DNA of 64,000 bases from Epiperipatus broadwayi (Eukaryota > Onychophora > Udeonychophora > Euonychophora > Peripatidae), in contig JAQFVV010000501.1 in the NCBI GenBank assembly GCA_028023455.1, positions 124,001 through 188,000 of the forward strand. The letters run 5' to 3'. Positions within the stretch are counted from its first letter, which is position 1. Each line of letters starts with the position of its first letter. A program made the position numbers and the translations under genes. The notes beneath the pieces were generated by a model that searched no databases, was not told the DNA's origin, and was given only the letters and a program-made list of their open reading frames with translations. Shown here piece by piece: positions 1 to 9,810 of this stretch.

Positions 1-92
1 GGGATTTTATGCACAAACCTTCTTGCATCCATTAATTACTCTGGCTTGCACTGAGTGGCACTACTGTATGGAGAGTATTTGCCTCTATATTG
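1..92 (+). repeat. Repeat A, partial copy at window edge
   Basis: This is the downstream half of a dispersed repeat family seen at least seven times in the window (1061-1372, 2606-2803, 4775-5187, 56775-56957, 58972-59437, 59440-59858). It begins at the shared block GGGATTTTATGCACAA and runs through GCACTGAGTGGCACTACTG to the GCCTCT end. The window boundary cuts off the upstream part, where other copies carry the hammerhead-like core. No coding capacity is visible. Confidence 0.85.
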
Positions 93-1060
93 ATATAGCA
101 TAATTCACAGATTAACTGTCTATTCTGCGAGAACCAGTCTGTTATTTTTTGTTCAATAATATACACTAGGGTTTCTAAAATACACTCATTCATTTCACAT
201 ATTCTAGTTGCAGTTATAAATTACTGTGTGGCACAGTCCAATGCTAATTACTCTTCATGTCTTGGGGTTCATGAGTTACATTTTTAGCTCTGACATTTCC
301 ATTGCTCAATTATTATTTTTTATGAATTGCCAAGCAATAAGCTGTTTGAGTATTATTGCCATATATAAACACACAAACTTATAAAATCTTATTTTAATTG
401 CATAATTAAAAAAAAAGAAAAATATTTTGAATATAATAATTAGTATTGAGAATTAATTGGTCATAAGAGCAGATTTGACTCTAAAATAGGCAATCTATTT
501 TCTTTATATTACAGCCTGTAGATAAATAATTGTGTAAAATTTAAATATCTCTGTTAAAATATAAAAGTTTCTATATAATATACCATGCTTACACAAAAGC
601 CAAAATTCATGCAAACAGGTTCTGTGTACCTTTTATGAGAACCTTTTGCTTCCTTAAAGACGTTTTTATTTTTAAGAATTTAGCAATAGATGTCAGGCTT
701 AATTAGAGTCAAGATAGAGATCAAACAAAAGAAATCTCAGTGAATTGCTTGGCAGATTGAAATGAAATAAGTTTTTTAAGTGCAACAGGATTTGAGAGCA
801 ACCTTCATGAGGGATTTCTCTTCAGCTTCATCAATTTGTGTGCATATTCTTTTTTTTTTAGCATCTGGCAGAATCAATATTTCTTTTCATGATGATTGTC
901 TAAGATGCCAGAAAAACTGTGGAATAAATTTGCAAGATATTTGAAACTTCACCTGAGAAATCACTCAGAAAGATTTCTTAATAATTTCAATTTTAAGAAA
1001 TCCTGCACATACCTTATTTATATATATTAAAATACACCTTTAGTAAACAAACAAAAACTC
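93..1060. other. AT-rich spacer, nothing recognised
   Basis: AT-rich sequence with short A and T runs. I found no ORF with recognisable residues, no repeat shared with the rest of the window and no RNA-gene signature. Confidence 0.6.
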
Positions 1061-1372
1061 TCCATATAGTAGTGCCACCTTGTGCTAACCAGAGTAATCA
1101 ATGGATGCCAAAAGGCTTGTGCATAAAATCCCTATCTAGTGCCTACTCATCCAATATCCCCAGAGTAGTTTCTGGCTTGTGGCCTTCATCAGTGAGGATT
1201 CTTGGATCTGAGTAGGCACTAGATAGGGATTTTATGCACAAGCCTTCTGGCATCCATTGATTACTCTGGTTAGCACAAGGTGGCACTACTATATGGAGAT
1301 TTTTTGCCTGTTTACTAACAGTTATGTACTAGCATGAAATGGTGATCATATGATATTTAGTGGTTTAAAATA
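1061..1372. repeat. Repeat A foldback (inverted pair)
   Basis: Two copies of repeat A lie head to head. The left arm (about 1061-1145) is the reverse complement of the right arm (about 1209-1297) with few differences, so the transcript would fold into a hairpin of about 85 bp. The spacer holds the hammerhead-like core on the minus strand. The right copy continues to the family's terminal block, GGTGATCATATGATATTTAG, followed by TGGTTT. The arrangement resembles a foldback element, or the inverted terminal repeats seen in Penelope-like elements. No ORF supports either reading. Confidence 0.85.
1155..1200 (-). ncRNA. Hammerhead ribozyme-like core in repeat A
   Basis: Read on the minus strand, CTGATGA (1186-1192) is followed by a GGC/GCC stem with loop CACAA, then GAAA (1169-1172). 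Helix I would pair TCCTCA, just before CTGATGA, with TGGGGA, just after the cleavage position: 6 bp with one G-U. Helix III is reduced to the ACTAGT-like hexamer, and here its fifth base is changed (ACTACT). This copy is therefore probably inactive, although its helix I is the best preserved in the window. Single extra A residues flank helix II, as in the other copies. Confidence 0.45.
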
Positions 1373-1590
1373 CACCTTTATAGGCTTTTCCAGTAGAATC
1401 TCAGGAGAATAGATGAGAAGGCCTTAAGCAGTAAGTATGGTTAGCAAGAGTTTAAATGCAGTTTTATATTTTTATTCTAGTCTCTGTCTAAAAATATAGA
1501 TATCTATTTACCAATAATATCAACTCATTCTTCCAAATATTAAGAAGTTTCAGCAACATTCTTTGTGAATAAATATGTAAAAGTAGTCAA

Positions 1591-1700
1591 GTGTTAGTAG
1601 CCAAGAGGTCAGCACAACCACCTTGCAAGCAAGCAGTTGCTTGCAGACAGTTGTCACAGGTTCACTTCCCAGCTGATGCTTTGACATATGGGAAAAAAAT
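1591..1700 (+). repeat. tRNA-Gly-derived mini-SINE, degenerate
   Basis: A diverged copy of the short tRNA-derived repeat that is clearer at 7081 and 63013. An A-box-like stretch (AGAGGTCAGCACAACC) is followed by a partly duplicated anticodon arm (GCAAGCAAGCAGTTGC), a B-box-like GGTTCACTTCC and the family tail GCTTTGACATAT plus A-rich sequence. Similar A-rich stretches (ATATGTAAAAGT and ATATATAAAAGT) on either side may be a diverged target-site duplication. It cannot fold as a functional tRNA. Confidence 0.6.
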
Positions 1701-1705
1701 ATATA

Positions 1706-2605
1706 AAAGTCCAAATTTTAAACAGCCATTCCAAAAGATATCCGTTGAATTGTATGCAATGATGTTAAAAATCAAAATACGAACTTATTCGAACAAAGAG
1801 CATGAAATACTAGTGGTTTGCACTGGGATTTTTTACTAATAAATATTGTATAACTACTTGATGGCTACGTAAGAATAAATCTTAGCACTGATTCAAACTT
1901 AAAAACTCTGAGTTTACTCACTTTGACTTCATGCCCAGTTTGAAAACATATCAAGTAATTGTGTTATGATTTCTCTAGTGTATAAAATGAAGTAAATTAT
2001 ATCTTAATAGTAGTACAATAAATTATCTAACTGTGGAATTATTTAATTTATTATCTGTTCTGATGAAGACATTGCAAGCCCAAAGTTTATTTTTGTTTTA
2101 CAAAATGTTAGCTCCACAGAACATGACTATTCATGGCTTTTTATTTTGAAATGCTAGTATTTTGTTCCAGTATTAGCATATTTAATTAACTTATCATTTT
2201 CTGCAGAATGTTTCTTCAGGATATCAAAATGTAGCTTTACTCTTCCAGTTTTTAAAAAAAGGAGATAAAAAATTGATTGAGAATTGCAAACCTACCGCTA
2301 GTATTGTAATGAAAATCACCCAAAAAAGATAATAAAATATATAAAATATATATGAATATGGTGGAGTGTCTATACTTTTTTTAATTTGAAAACAGTCATA
2401 GATAATGATCACACTGTAACTTGTATTAATTAAAGCCTTTATGCAGATCCATCTACATTTCATGACTAATATTCTTTGTACTTTTATAGTATTATTTTGA
2501 TGTAATATAAATAGTATACTTGTAATTCAGATGAAAAAATTTATGAGAAACTAAATTCTTAACTATAACAATCAATTTATTTATACAGTAAAACAAAAAC
2601 ATAAC
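1706..2605. other. AT-rich spacer, nothing recognised
   Basis: No gene-like ORF, RNA signature or shared repeat was found. The short open frames here are of the length expected by chance and show no domain residues. Confidence 0.6.
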
Positions 2606-2803
2606 TGCTAATCATCACATGATCACCATTCTTTATGCTTACTCAAGCTGTTTACTCAGAGGTGAAAGCTATAAACTAGTCTGGGGCTATTGGATGAGTA
2701 GACACTAGATAGGGATTTTATGCACAAACCTTCCTACATCCCTTGATCACTCTGTCTTGCACTGAGTGGTGCTACTGTATGGAGTGTTTTGCCTCTATGT
2801 AAA
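2606..2803 (+). repeat. Repeat A, rearranged copy
   Basis: The first 60 bp are the reverse-oriented terminal block of repeat A (CATCACATGATCACCATTC). They are joined directly to the forward body of the repeat, from GCTATAAACTAGTCTGGGG through GGGATTTTATGCACAA to GTTTTGCCTC. The hammerhead-like core has lost CTGATGA at the junction, but the helix III hexamer ACTAGT followed by C remains. The head-to-body junction suggests recombination or template switching between units. Confidence 0.75.
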
Positions 2804-3780
2804 AACAACTGTTTTAGAATTGTATATTTATATGATTAACATAATGTAATATGGTATATACATGATAGAATATATTTTGGATTATAATTTATTCAACAAA
2901 AGTCATTGTAAAAATATTTAAACCTTTTTTTGTTGTTGTATTCTGTTGAGCTCAACTTTTTTTAAACAGTAATTCTAATTTAAAATTGAGATCTCTGACT
3001 ATAATGAATGTATCCTCATAGTTTCATATTAAAGTTTATAAATTATTTAACTTGAATATTTTTCTATAAATTTCTTTTTTTTTTAAATCAATATGCCGAA
3101 TATGTGTAACTCCTTCCATTCTTGGGTGATTTCTTCTTATAACATTTAGTTAACTCATAAATTTCTTTATAATATTAAATTATTGAGTTGTGTTTTAGCA
3201 TTCACAATAAGATCAAGTGTTGTCAGATGTATCTAGGTATTATTCTGTATTAATAAAGGTATTATCGTGATTCCATAAATATAGCTACAACTGTGTAAAG
3301 ATGAAATTGGGAACTCTAATTAAAGGTCTACCCCATCATTGCAAATATATATGAATATGTGCGAATTCAAATCATTTTCCTAGCTTTTTACATGAGAATT
3401 TAACTGAACTCTTCCAATTTTTGAAAGCAGATGATAATCTGATTCCCCCCCCATTATCTGGCAACTCTCCAAATTTCCATAGCAACTTAATATTTTGAAA
3501 ATAAGTAACTTTATTTTAGAATTATTATTTTAAAGTACCAAGAAATAAACTTTTTTATTTTATTTCTGACAAATTATTTTGTTTTTTCAACTTGGCAATA
3601 AATTAATGATTGGATTTAAAATAAATAATTTTGCCAAAGTTTTAAAATACATAATCACTTTTTGTATTAATTTTTTAAAAACTATACATAGATGTTATGT
3701 TTGTTTGTTATATTTTATTTTCATGATAAATAATGTAAATTCTTACCAGATGGAGATACAACATACATGATTAATGAACA
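2804..3780. other. AT-rich spacer, nothing recognised
   Basis: Long AT-rich tract with short T runs and one C run near 3446. I saw no coding or RNA signal. Confidence 0.55.
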
Positions 3781-4760
3781 TGTATGTTTTATTGGTAAAT
3801 TTGTGGAAAACGTGTCATATATTATTGGAATTTATTTTGATATTACCAAAGCATTTAATATGATATACTTTCCTCATATTAGATTAACATCTTATAGAAT
3901 TTGAAGTTCCACATTAACTGGATTATTATCTTAATATAAGAATGATACAATTGGTAATACTTAGTAATGTTATTACTAATATTTTGTTTCTTAATTTAAG
4001 TGATGTTTTTGAATTATCTCTTTTATTCAACTTTACTTGAATATGCTGGTAACCTTGCATTTGTGGTGTTTGAATTATCTAGAGATCATCTAGAAATGGT
4101 GTATTAGACATGACTTATTTAATGTGGGAGGTTGATTAAGGTCAAATAACTTTATTTTTAATATAAATAAAACTAAATCAATTATATTTGGATTTATGTA
4201 AAGATACTGGGAGCCCCTCATTGTCAAAATGTATCAATGCTATGCTATAATAAATATCATACTTATTCATTGAGAAAGATTTTTATCTTAGTGTGTAGAT
4301 TGACATTTACATGGAAAAGTCATATCAAATGTCCTCTGTTATCTATAAAGATTCATTTATCTGTTATATTATTTATAAAAAAAATGTCTCTACTAACATT
4401 CTATCATTGATTTATAAATGTTCTTACCAACATATTTTATCCTATGCCCTTATGACATGGGGAGGATCAAGTAATAGTGTTTTTTCTCCATTCCATGTTT
4501 TTCAGAATCATACTTTACAATTAATTCAGGTAGAAGAAGATTAGATACAGGAAAAGGATTGTTTTTCAAGGGTAGTATATATTCAATAAATCAACTCTAT
4601 GTAAAATATTTCTAGGAACACACACTGATTATATGTCTGGACTCATTGCATTTGTCACTTCTAATACAGTCCTATGTCTCTTTCACTATGCATATTTGAA
4701 TGTACTGGATTTGCATGAATCGTATAATTGAAGACAGAATGTATCTAAGCCATTATATAT
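3781..4760 (+). pseudogene. Decayed LINE reverse transcriptase (Jockey/CR1-like)
   Basis: Translated pieces in shifting frames keep the order of a non-LTR reverse transcriptase. GIYFDITKAFNMI at about 3828 corresponds to motif A (usually LDLSKAFDT). NLIFNINKTKSIIFGF at about 4150-4195 matches the region after the catalytic YADD motif where LINEs carry N..KTK..LF. From 4311, a piece with SLIYKCSYQHILSYALMTWGG corresponds to the C-terminal LIYS...L.YG...WG segment. The YADD motif itself is not readable. Stops and frameshifts show that the copy is dead. Placement in the Jockey/CR1 group is by motif style only. The upstream endonuclease is absent, consistent with 5' truncation. Confidence 0.6.
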
Positions 4761-4774
4761 TTTTAATGTTAGTA

Positions 4775-5187
4775 AAACTCTCAATACAGTTGTGCCACTC
4801 TATGTAAGCCAAAGTAATCAATGGATGCAGGAAGGTTTGTGCATAAAATCCCTATCTAGTGCCTACTCATTCAATATCACCAGACTAGTTTCTAGCTTGT
4901 GGCTTTCATCAGTAAGGAGCCTTGGATCTAAGAGCACTGCATCTAGATCTTAGGATCTAATGCAATCTTCCAGCAACTACCATCTTTTATATTATTAGCT
5001 AACTATAAAGCTTTGAATCCAAAATGAATAATGTTTTCAATTCAAGCTCATTAGCTTGTATAGTCAAATAGGTCTGAACTCAGTTCAGCATCTGTACTTT
5101 TTGGTGCCTTTGGTTCTGTAGTAATCACAGTCACCATAATCTTATTGGACAGGATTGGTGGTGATCATGTGATGTTTAGGAGTTAGT
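4775..5187 (-). repeat. Repeat A, long copy (about 410 bp)
   Basis: One of two nearly complete units; the other is 59440-59858. On the minus strand it runs from a terminal block related to AAACCACTAAACATCA, through a block with GAACTGAGTTCAGACC and AACTATAAAGC-like motifs, to the hammerhead-like core near 4912 and the body block with GGGATTTTATGCACAA. No ORF is present. At about 410 bp with a self-cleaving-type motif it is within the size range of animal retrozymes or of Penelope terminal repeats. Confidence 0.8.
4877..4920 (-). ncRNA. Hammerhead ribozyme-like core, all core bases present
   Basis: On the minus strand CTGATGA (4906-4912) is followed by an AGC/GCT helix II with loop CACAA and then by GAAA (4889-4892). 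The helix III hexamer ACTAGT and the cleavage-position C (4883) follow. Type I hammerheads have CUGANGA, GAAA and UH in exactly this order, with helix I open. Helix I here is weaker (TCCTTA against TGGTGA, with two G-U pairs and one mismatch). Helix III has only two base pairs within a monomer, but its self-complementary hexamer could pair between two RNAs. Activity is inferred, not shown. Confidence 0.5.
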
Positions 5188-5780
5188 AATATCATTTGGA
5201 ATTAAGTAAATCATTATTACCCATCTCAGCGTTAAAAAATACTTAAAGAAATTAATTTTAACGGAAACTGATATACTGTTGTTTGTTTAAATTTTGATGT
5301 TATTACCTCTATTATCATTATTAATTAGTTATCCATGGATTTCTTTGCTTTCCGCACATAAGTTTTATTGTCAAGAAAGCTGTAGTATTTTTGTTTAACT
5401 TTAATTAGTAAATATTTTTGTAATTAAATAAAATAAACAAATAACCATTAATTTGTAAACTAATCCTGAGCTAAAAAGCATTTACAAACATTTGCATCAC
5501 ATGTGTGTGTGTGCAAGCAAGAGAAAGATCTAACACGATGTGTTTGTAGCCATTTCGTAATGCTAGCTATTATTTAATTTTTTAATAAACTGCTTTATTT
5601 AACTGCAAGCATGTTCTTTAATAGAATACTATTTGGACAGACTCATGTCCGAAAAATAAAGCAGATCAAAGTTTCCCTTACGTATTTGCTTGCACCAATC
5701 AAGTTACTTATAAACTGTCACATGACTATAAAAATCATATGACTGTTGAATATTTGTAATATGGCATTTTTCTTATAGTT
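5188..5780. other. AT-rich spacer
   Basis: No gene or shared repeat recognised. A CCAAT box near 5696 lies in the same stretch as TATAAA-like words at about 5710-5730, but nothing transcribed follows that I can identify. Confidence 0.5.
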
Positions 5781-5906
5781 ATGAGTTCATCTATCTTCAT
5801 CATTCACTTGAAATTGTTAATTTTTTTTTTTTTAAAAAATCAAAAATTATTCATTCTTTTATTTAAAAATGACTTTATTGCTTGGGGGGTTCATAAGAAG
5901 TTGGAA

Positions 5907-6190
5907 TGCCAGAACAGTGAGTTCCAGCCAGAATCAAAGTTCAAGTGCCAGAACTGTGGGTGCCAGACAGAATCAAAGTTCAAGTGCCAGAACTGTGGGT
6001 GCCAGCCAGAATCAAAGTTCAAGTGCCAGAACTGTGGGTGCCAGCCAGAATCAAAGTTCAAGTGCCAGAACTGTGGGTGCCAGCCAGAATCAAAGTTCAA
6101 GTGCCAGAACTGTGGGTGCCAGCCAGAATCAAAATTCGAATGCCAGAACTGTGAGCGCCAGCTAGAATCAAAGTTTGAGTGTCAGAACTG
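5907..6190. repeat. 39-bp minisatellite, seven units plus a partial
   Basis: Tandem units begin at 5907, 5946, 5985, 6024, 6063, 6102 and 6141, each opening with TGCCAGAAC, with a partial unit at 6180. The period is 39 bp, a multiple of three, so all reading frames stay open across it. The apparent Cys-rich protein repeat (CQNCGCQPESKFK) is therefore probably a by-product. Outer units are more diverged than inner ones, as expected for unequal exchange. The array ends directly at a tRNA-like segment (6191-6250, minus strand). On the minus strand an AATAAA follows its far end at about 5875, so the array may be an expanded SINE body. Confidence 0.9.
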
Positions 6191-6250
6191 ATCCTGGGAT
6201 CTCTCGATTCCAAGTCAGACCCTCTATCAACTGCACCATGCACAGGGTAC
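6191..6250 (-). repeat. Possible tRNA-like SINE head
   Basis: On the minus strand GGTGCAGTTGATAGAGGGTC resembles a tRNA D-arm/A-box. It is followed by an anticodon-like segment around TTGGAAT and then by GATCCCAGGATCAG, a degenerate B-box. It abuts the minisatellite. The similarity is by eye and weak, and no acceptor-stem pairing can be drawn convincingly. Confidence 0.35.
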
Positions 6251-7060
6251 ATTTTTACAAGGATGTTCAACTCTTATCATCATCACACAAGTTAGTATGG
6301 AAGACAGCATCATGAATGGTATTATTGTACTGTCTTGTTCAGCTTTTCACTTAACGGTCAAGATTTTATATGAGGAATAATTCAGACTAGATACTTTTTA
6401 TACTCTTTGATTTAACTCATTTGGTTTTAGAGAATGTCCAGGTAAAATCTTGTAAATAAGTTTTCACCAACTTTCCAGTTTCTGATCTAGTTAAAACATT
6501 GCAGCATATACGAAACTAAAAAATTGAAAATAAAATATATATTTTAACCAAATGTTTTTACTAAGTATTTGTATCTTTATACACAACAATATTTATTGTA
6601 ATATCTTCGGGAACTTATATATACATAAGTTTGAAGAGCAAGGGAATTTATTTTTTCTTTTAAATCTTTGCTTATGGATTAGTTCCCATCAATTTGTTAA
6701 AACAGCGCATGTGCGGAGATTGATTTGCTCCCGAAGATATTTAAAATGTTTTTATTAACATAAATGCATAGAAAAAGTAAAAAGTAAATTTTCTTCAGCT
6801 TTCAAAATATTTTTGATATTATGAGACTAAAAATAAAACTCCAAGCCTGCATTCACAAATACATACATGCATAAGCCATTCATAAATGAGTACAGCTTTT
6901 TAACTTCCAGATTAAAGGGAAAAAATAACTGCTCTAGAAACGAGGTATGGGATGAGTATACAGAGCAATCTATGAAGAACAAAAATATCTACATGTAAAA
7001 AACATTGTGGTTCATTATTCTGATTATTTTGTTTGATATTTTGTATCTTGTAAATTATTC
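6251..7060. other. AT-rich spacer, nothing recognised
   Basis: No ORF, repeat or RNA gene supported. Confidence 0.55.
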
Positions 7061-7063
7061 ATG

Positions 7064-7176
7064 AAAACTTACTCTGCCAAGCGTTGGTGGCCGAGTAGTT
7101 AGCACAGCTGCCTTACAACCAGTTGTCCCAGGTTCGCTTCCCGGCCGACGCTTTGACATATAAAAAAAAAACTTAC
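7064..7176 (+). mobile_element. tRNA-Gly(TCC)-derived mini-SINE with A-tail
   Basis: From 7081 the body is a near-complete tRNA shape: acceptor strand GCGTTGG, D-arm with GTAGTTAGCAC, anticodon arm GCTGCCTTACAACCAGT, B-box GGTTCGCTTCC and returning strand CCGACGC. This is the layout of animal tRNA-Gly(TCC). The anticodon loop is altered, and after the acceptor strand there is CTTTGACATAT and a run of A instead of a discriminator base and terminator. AAAACTTAC occurs on both sides (7064-7072 and 7168-7176), a short target-site duplication pointing to LINE-mediated retroposition. The element is only about 85 bp, with no tRNA-unrelated body. Confidence 0.8.
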
Positions 7177-8640
7177 ATCTGAAATATTACAACATCATGT
7201 CCAATTGTAGCTTTCCAGTGTATCCTATTCTCTGCATATCTTCCCAATACATTGCATCTTTTCAAAATGTCTTTGAAACAATTCTTATAATGTAAACAGA
7301 ATCTATCTCTTCCCCTACGACCATGCTCAACTTCACCACAAAATATTCTTTTAGGATGCTCTTACATCATTCATTCATTTTATATATAAAGTCCAAATGA
7401 TGTGGTTTTACAATAATGGACCCTTCAATATCTCATCCAGCAAACTGAAAAAAATATTGATTGTTTTTACATTTTATGATTTTGCCTTTGTATTTTATTT
7501 AGAAATTTTCCAGAAATATTCCTAGTCTATTTTTAAACATGCTGACCCATTCCTTAATTTTGGTTACATGATATTAGGAATACTGTGAAAACCGAAGAAA
7601 CTTTATTTTTTACTCTTTAGTGCATTTATGTCAATAAAAAAAAATTTTTATTATGAGCGAAAATTTGAGAATTAATAATTTTTGACTCTTCGCTGGTAAC
7701 TAATCCCTCTGCAGGAGAATTAAAGAAGTTAAATTCATTACTTTTATGGACTCATGATTGGAAGTTTCTGTGTATTAAACTAGAATAAATTTTCACCTAA
7801 AATGTAATCAGGCTACCACCAATTAGAATCGATAACCTAATTTGAATCATGAGATCTAGTAATAACTGAAAACAGTACCTGATTTATTAGAGGCTAAAAC
7901 AATTTTCTAAGAAGAACGATTTTTGATTATTCAAATTATTAATGTATTTATCATACAAATAATATTATTGAAAATTGTTACTTAGAATGTCTTATGACAG
8001 TTCACTAGTGGAAGTGATATGGTTGAGATGTGGTTTGGGATCTTTAATTGCTGAGGCTATCAATGAGTAGCAAACTGGAAACCAAAATATTCTGATTTTT
8101 TAAGTAGTATAATTTATTGGAATAGAAAATAAATAAATAGAAAGAAAGCTATCCAGTTATGTATCACATATTTTCTCAATTTCATTAAAGAAATTTGCCA
8201 TGGAGTTATATTTTCTTCTACAGGCTTTTATGACCTAGTTCCAGTTTTGATATCAAAAGCTTTCTTGTGCATCAAGATGAAACCACTGTATTATTTATGG
8301 ACAATGAAACGCAATATAACACTTCATTCCCAAAAAATGTATAAACCAAGGAGTCATACTTGAAAGACCTACCTACCACATATCTATTAAATGAGAAAGA
8401 TTTGTAATAAATTCCCACAACATAATTTAAGAAAGAGAAAGTCTGATTGCAAGATTGTTAAGAATTAATTGAATATATTATTTTAGGGAAATATTGATTT
8501 ATAAACCTACTGCATACCATAATGTAAATAGCACATGCATTTGAAAAGGATTTTTTTGAAAATATAATAATTCCCCAGCATTAATATTATTTGGTTCCAA
8601 ATCTTCACATGAATACCAAAAACTTCTACTAGTAGCAATT
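7177..8640. other. AT-rich spacer
   Basis: No gene is recognised. A segment near 7690-7725 (GGTAACTAATCCCTCTGCAG) recurs in altered form near 57855-57885, so part of this tract is probably an old dispersed repeat. Confidence 0.5.
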
Positions 8641-8644
8641 CCCC

Positions 8645-8888
8645 TATGATGTTCTTTTTAATATATATATATAATAAAAAGTCAGATGTCACATGACTTA
8701 TATATAGCTTGCAATTACCAATATGTAAACTTACTGAAGAGACCCATAGGTCGAAACCGGTCTGGGGATGGGGACAATCTAAGATAAAGATGAGTTGAAT
8801 GCCTTCTCTTGTAGTAGCATTTATCATAATAATAAAAAAAAGCTTGTTTATAGCATTAGCATGCTCTTAAGTATATATATATATATAT
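8645..8888 (+). repeat. Hammerhead-bearing short repeat (retrozyme-like size)
   Basis: A segment of about 240 bp bounded by (TA)n on both sides. Its right half (from CCGGTCTGGGGATGG through AAGCTTGTTTA to GCATGCTCTTAAG) recurs at 15420-15600. Fragments of its left half (AAGTCAGATGTCACATGAC) resemble 12368-12385. It carries a complete hammerhead-like core at 8734-8762 and no ORF. Animal retrozymes are short, non-coding, hammerhead-bearing repeats of a few hundred bases, so size and content fit. Tandem dimers, which retrozymes usually show, are not seen here, although a 40-bp tandem of the core region is present at 15409-15490. Confidence 0.6.
8730..8766 (+). ncRNA. Hammerhead ribozyme core (type I)
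   Basis: The order is CTGAAGA (8734-8740), helix II GACC/GGTC closed by loop CATA (8741-8752), GAAA (8753-8756), helix III hexamer ACCGGT (8756-8761) and cleavage base C (8762). Helix II is a perfect 4-bp stem with the G-C pair next to the core that the family requires. Helix I pairs CTTA (8730-8733) with TGGG (8763-8766), using two G-U pairs. Every invariant core base of the hammerhead is present. The zero-to-two-base helix III loop argues for action as a dimer. This is the cleanest ribozyme motif in the window. Confidence 0.6.
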
Positions 8889-9070
8889 CACTAACATCTT
8901 ACATTACAATAATTTATAGTACTGATACCTTGTGAAGCAAATGCAAGGTTGATTAAAGCAGCCCAAACAAATGGTTGAGATTTTACGTGTACTGTTTTAA
9001 CGAGACTTTGTTTCACAAGGTAGCACTACTGAAGTTATGGTAATGTTTGGTGTTAATAATATATGCTAAT

Positions 9071-9160
9071 AAAAAGCGTTGGTGGCCCAGTGGTTAGCAT
9101 AGCTGGCCCGGGTTCGCTTCCCGGTCAACGCATTTGACAAGTGAAAAAAAAAAAATCTTA
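9071..9160 (+). mobile_element. tRNA-Gly-derived mini-SINE lacking the anticodon arm
   Basis: GCGTTGGTGGCCCAGTGGTT starts the element at 9076. The D-arm is followed almost at once by GGCCCGGGTTCGCTTCCC, so most of the anticodon arm is missing. The T-arm and the returning strand are intact, and the tail is GCATTTGACAAGTG plus 12 A. The internal deletion preserves both A-box-like and B-box elements, so RNA polymerase III transcription would still be conceivable. I could not find a clear target duplication. Confidence 0.75.
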
Positions 9161-9439
9161 ACACTGTCACGTAAGTTTCATTTATAAAAAAAAAAAGAGG
9201 GGGAAATGGTTAAAAAGTATAATGATAATTTTGATGGTAAACTTTTATCAAAGTTTTTTTGTTGTTGTTAATAATGTCCATTAGTATAACTTACTTGGCA
9301 TTCATTATCATTTAAACAATATGGGAAATATATTTTTTTAAATAAAAAAAAGTAACAATATTAAAGGGTTTTTTTTTTTTTGCTTTGTTTAAGGAGTTTA
9401 TGTTTAACTCTTTTACAATTATATGCTTTAATATATATA

Positions 9440-9810
9440 TATTGTACAGGCTTAAACCTGCATTTATATATGTAATATGTGCAGGGTTCGAACTCAGACT
9501 TTCACACGACCCACCACTGTCAGTGCCATCTCATATTGCTGACCCACCTGATCACACACATGTTGAAAAGATAAATAATCACCAATATACGTATTTCATG
9601 CTAAACCAGCAATCATCAGTTGGTCTAGATTACTATCCTCACACATATATATAATCAGTACTCAGCTTTATATTAAGATAGCCAATATTTATACTTTAAT
9701 GGACAGCCTTCAAACTATTCCAACTCACAACTCTTTAGCCTTCCATTTCATTGAAAATCTGATGATGGAACGTTCAAAGCCCTTGATAGTGCCAATGTTG
9801 TAATTTATTT
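9440..9810 (+). repeat. Dispersed repeat shared with 29150-29515
   Basis: The segment from GGGTTCGAACTCAGACTTTC to TTGATAGTGCCAA matches 29180-29500 over its whole length with scattered differences. It includes AAATCTGATGATGGAA followed by a GTTC/GAAC-type stem and CAAAG. This resembles the CTGATGA...GAAA layout of the Penelope-type hammerhead, though the GAAA is lost in both copies. No coding sequence is visible. The second copy also has inverted ends. Confidence 0.75.

Noticed and set aside
5907-6190. CRISPR-like array
   Set aside because: Repeats are contiguous with no unique spacers, and the DNA is clearly animal.
5781-6191. 136-residue Cys-rich repeat protein
   Set aside because: The frame is a 39-bp minisatellite whose period is divisible by three. 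Two other plus frames and a minus frame are equally open, so openness says nothing about coding.
7081-7152. Functional tRNA-Gly gene
   Set aside because: The anticodon loop is altered, an A-tail and target duplication flank it, and sister copies share the CTTTGACAT tail. It is a SINE, not a tRNA gene.
8507-8827. 106-residue minus-strand ORF
   Set aside because: Runs across the hammerhead-bearing repeat and AT-rich DNA; residues match nothing, and the same repeat at 15.4 kb has no such frame.
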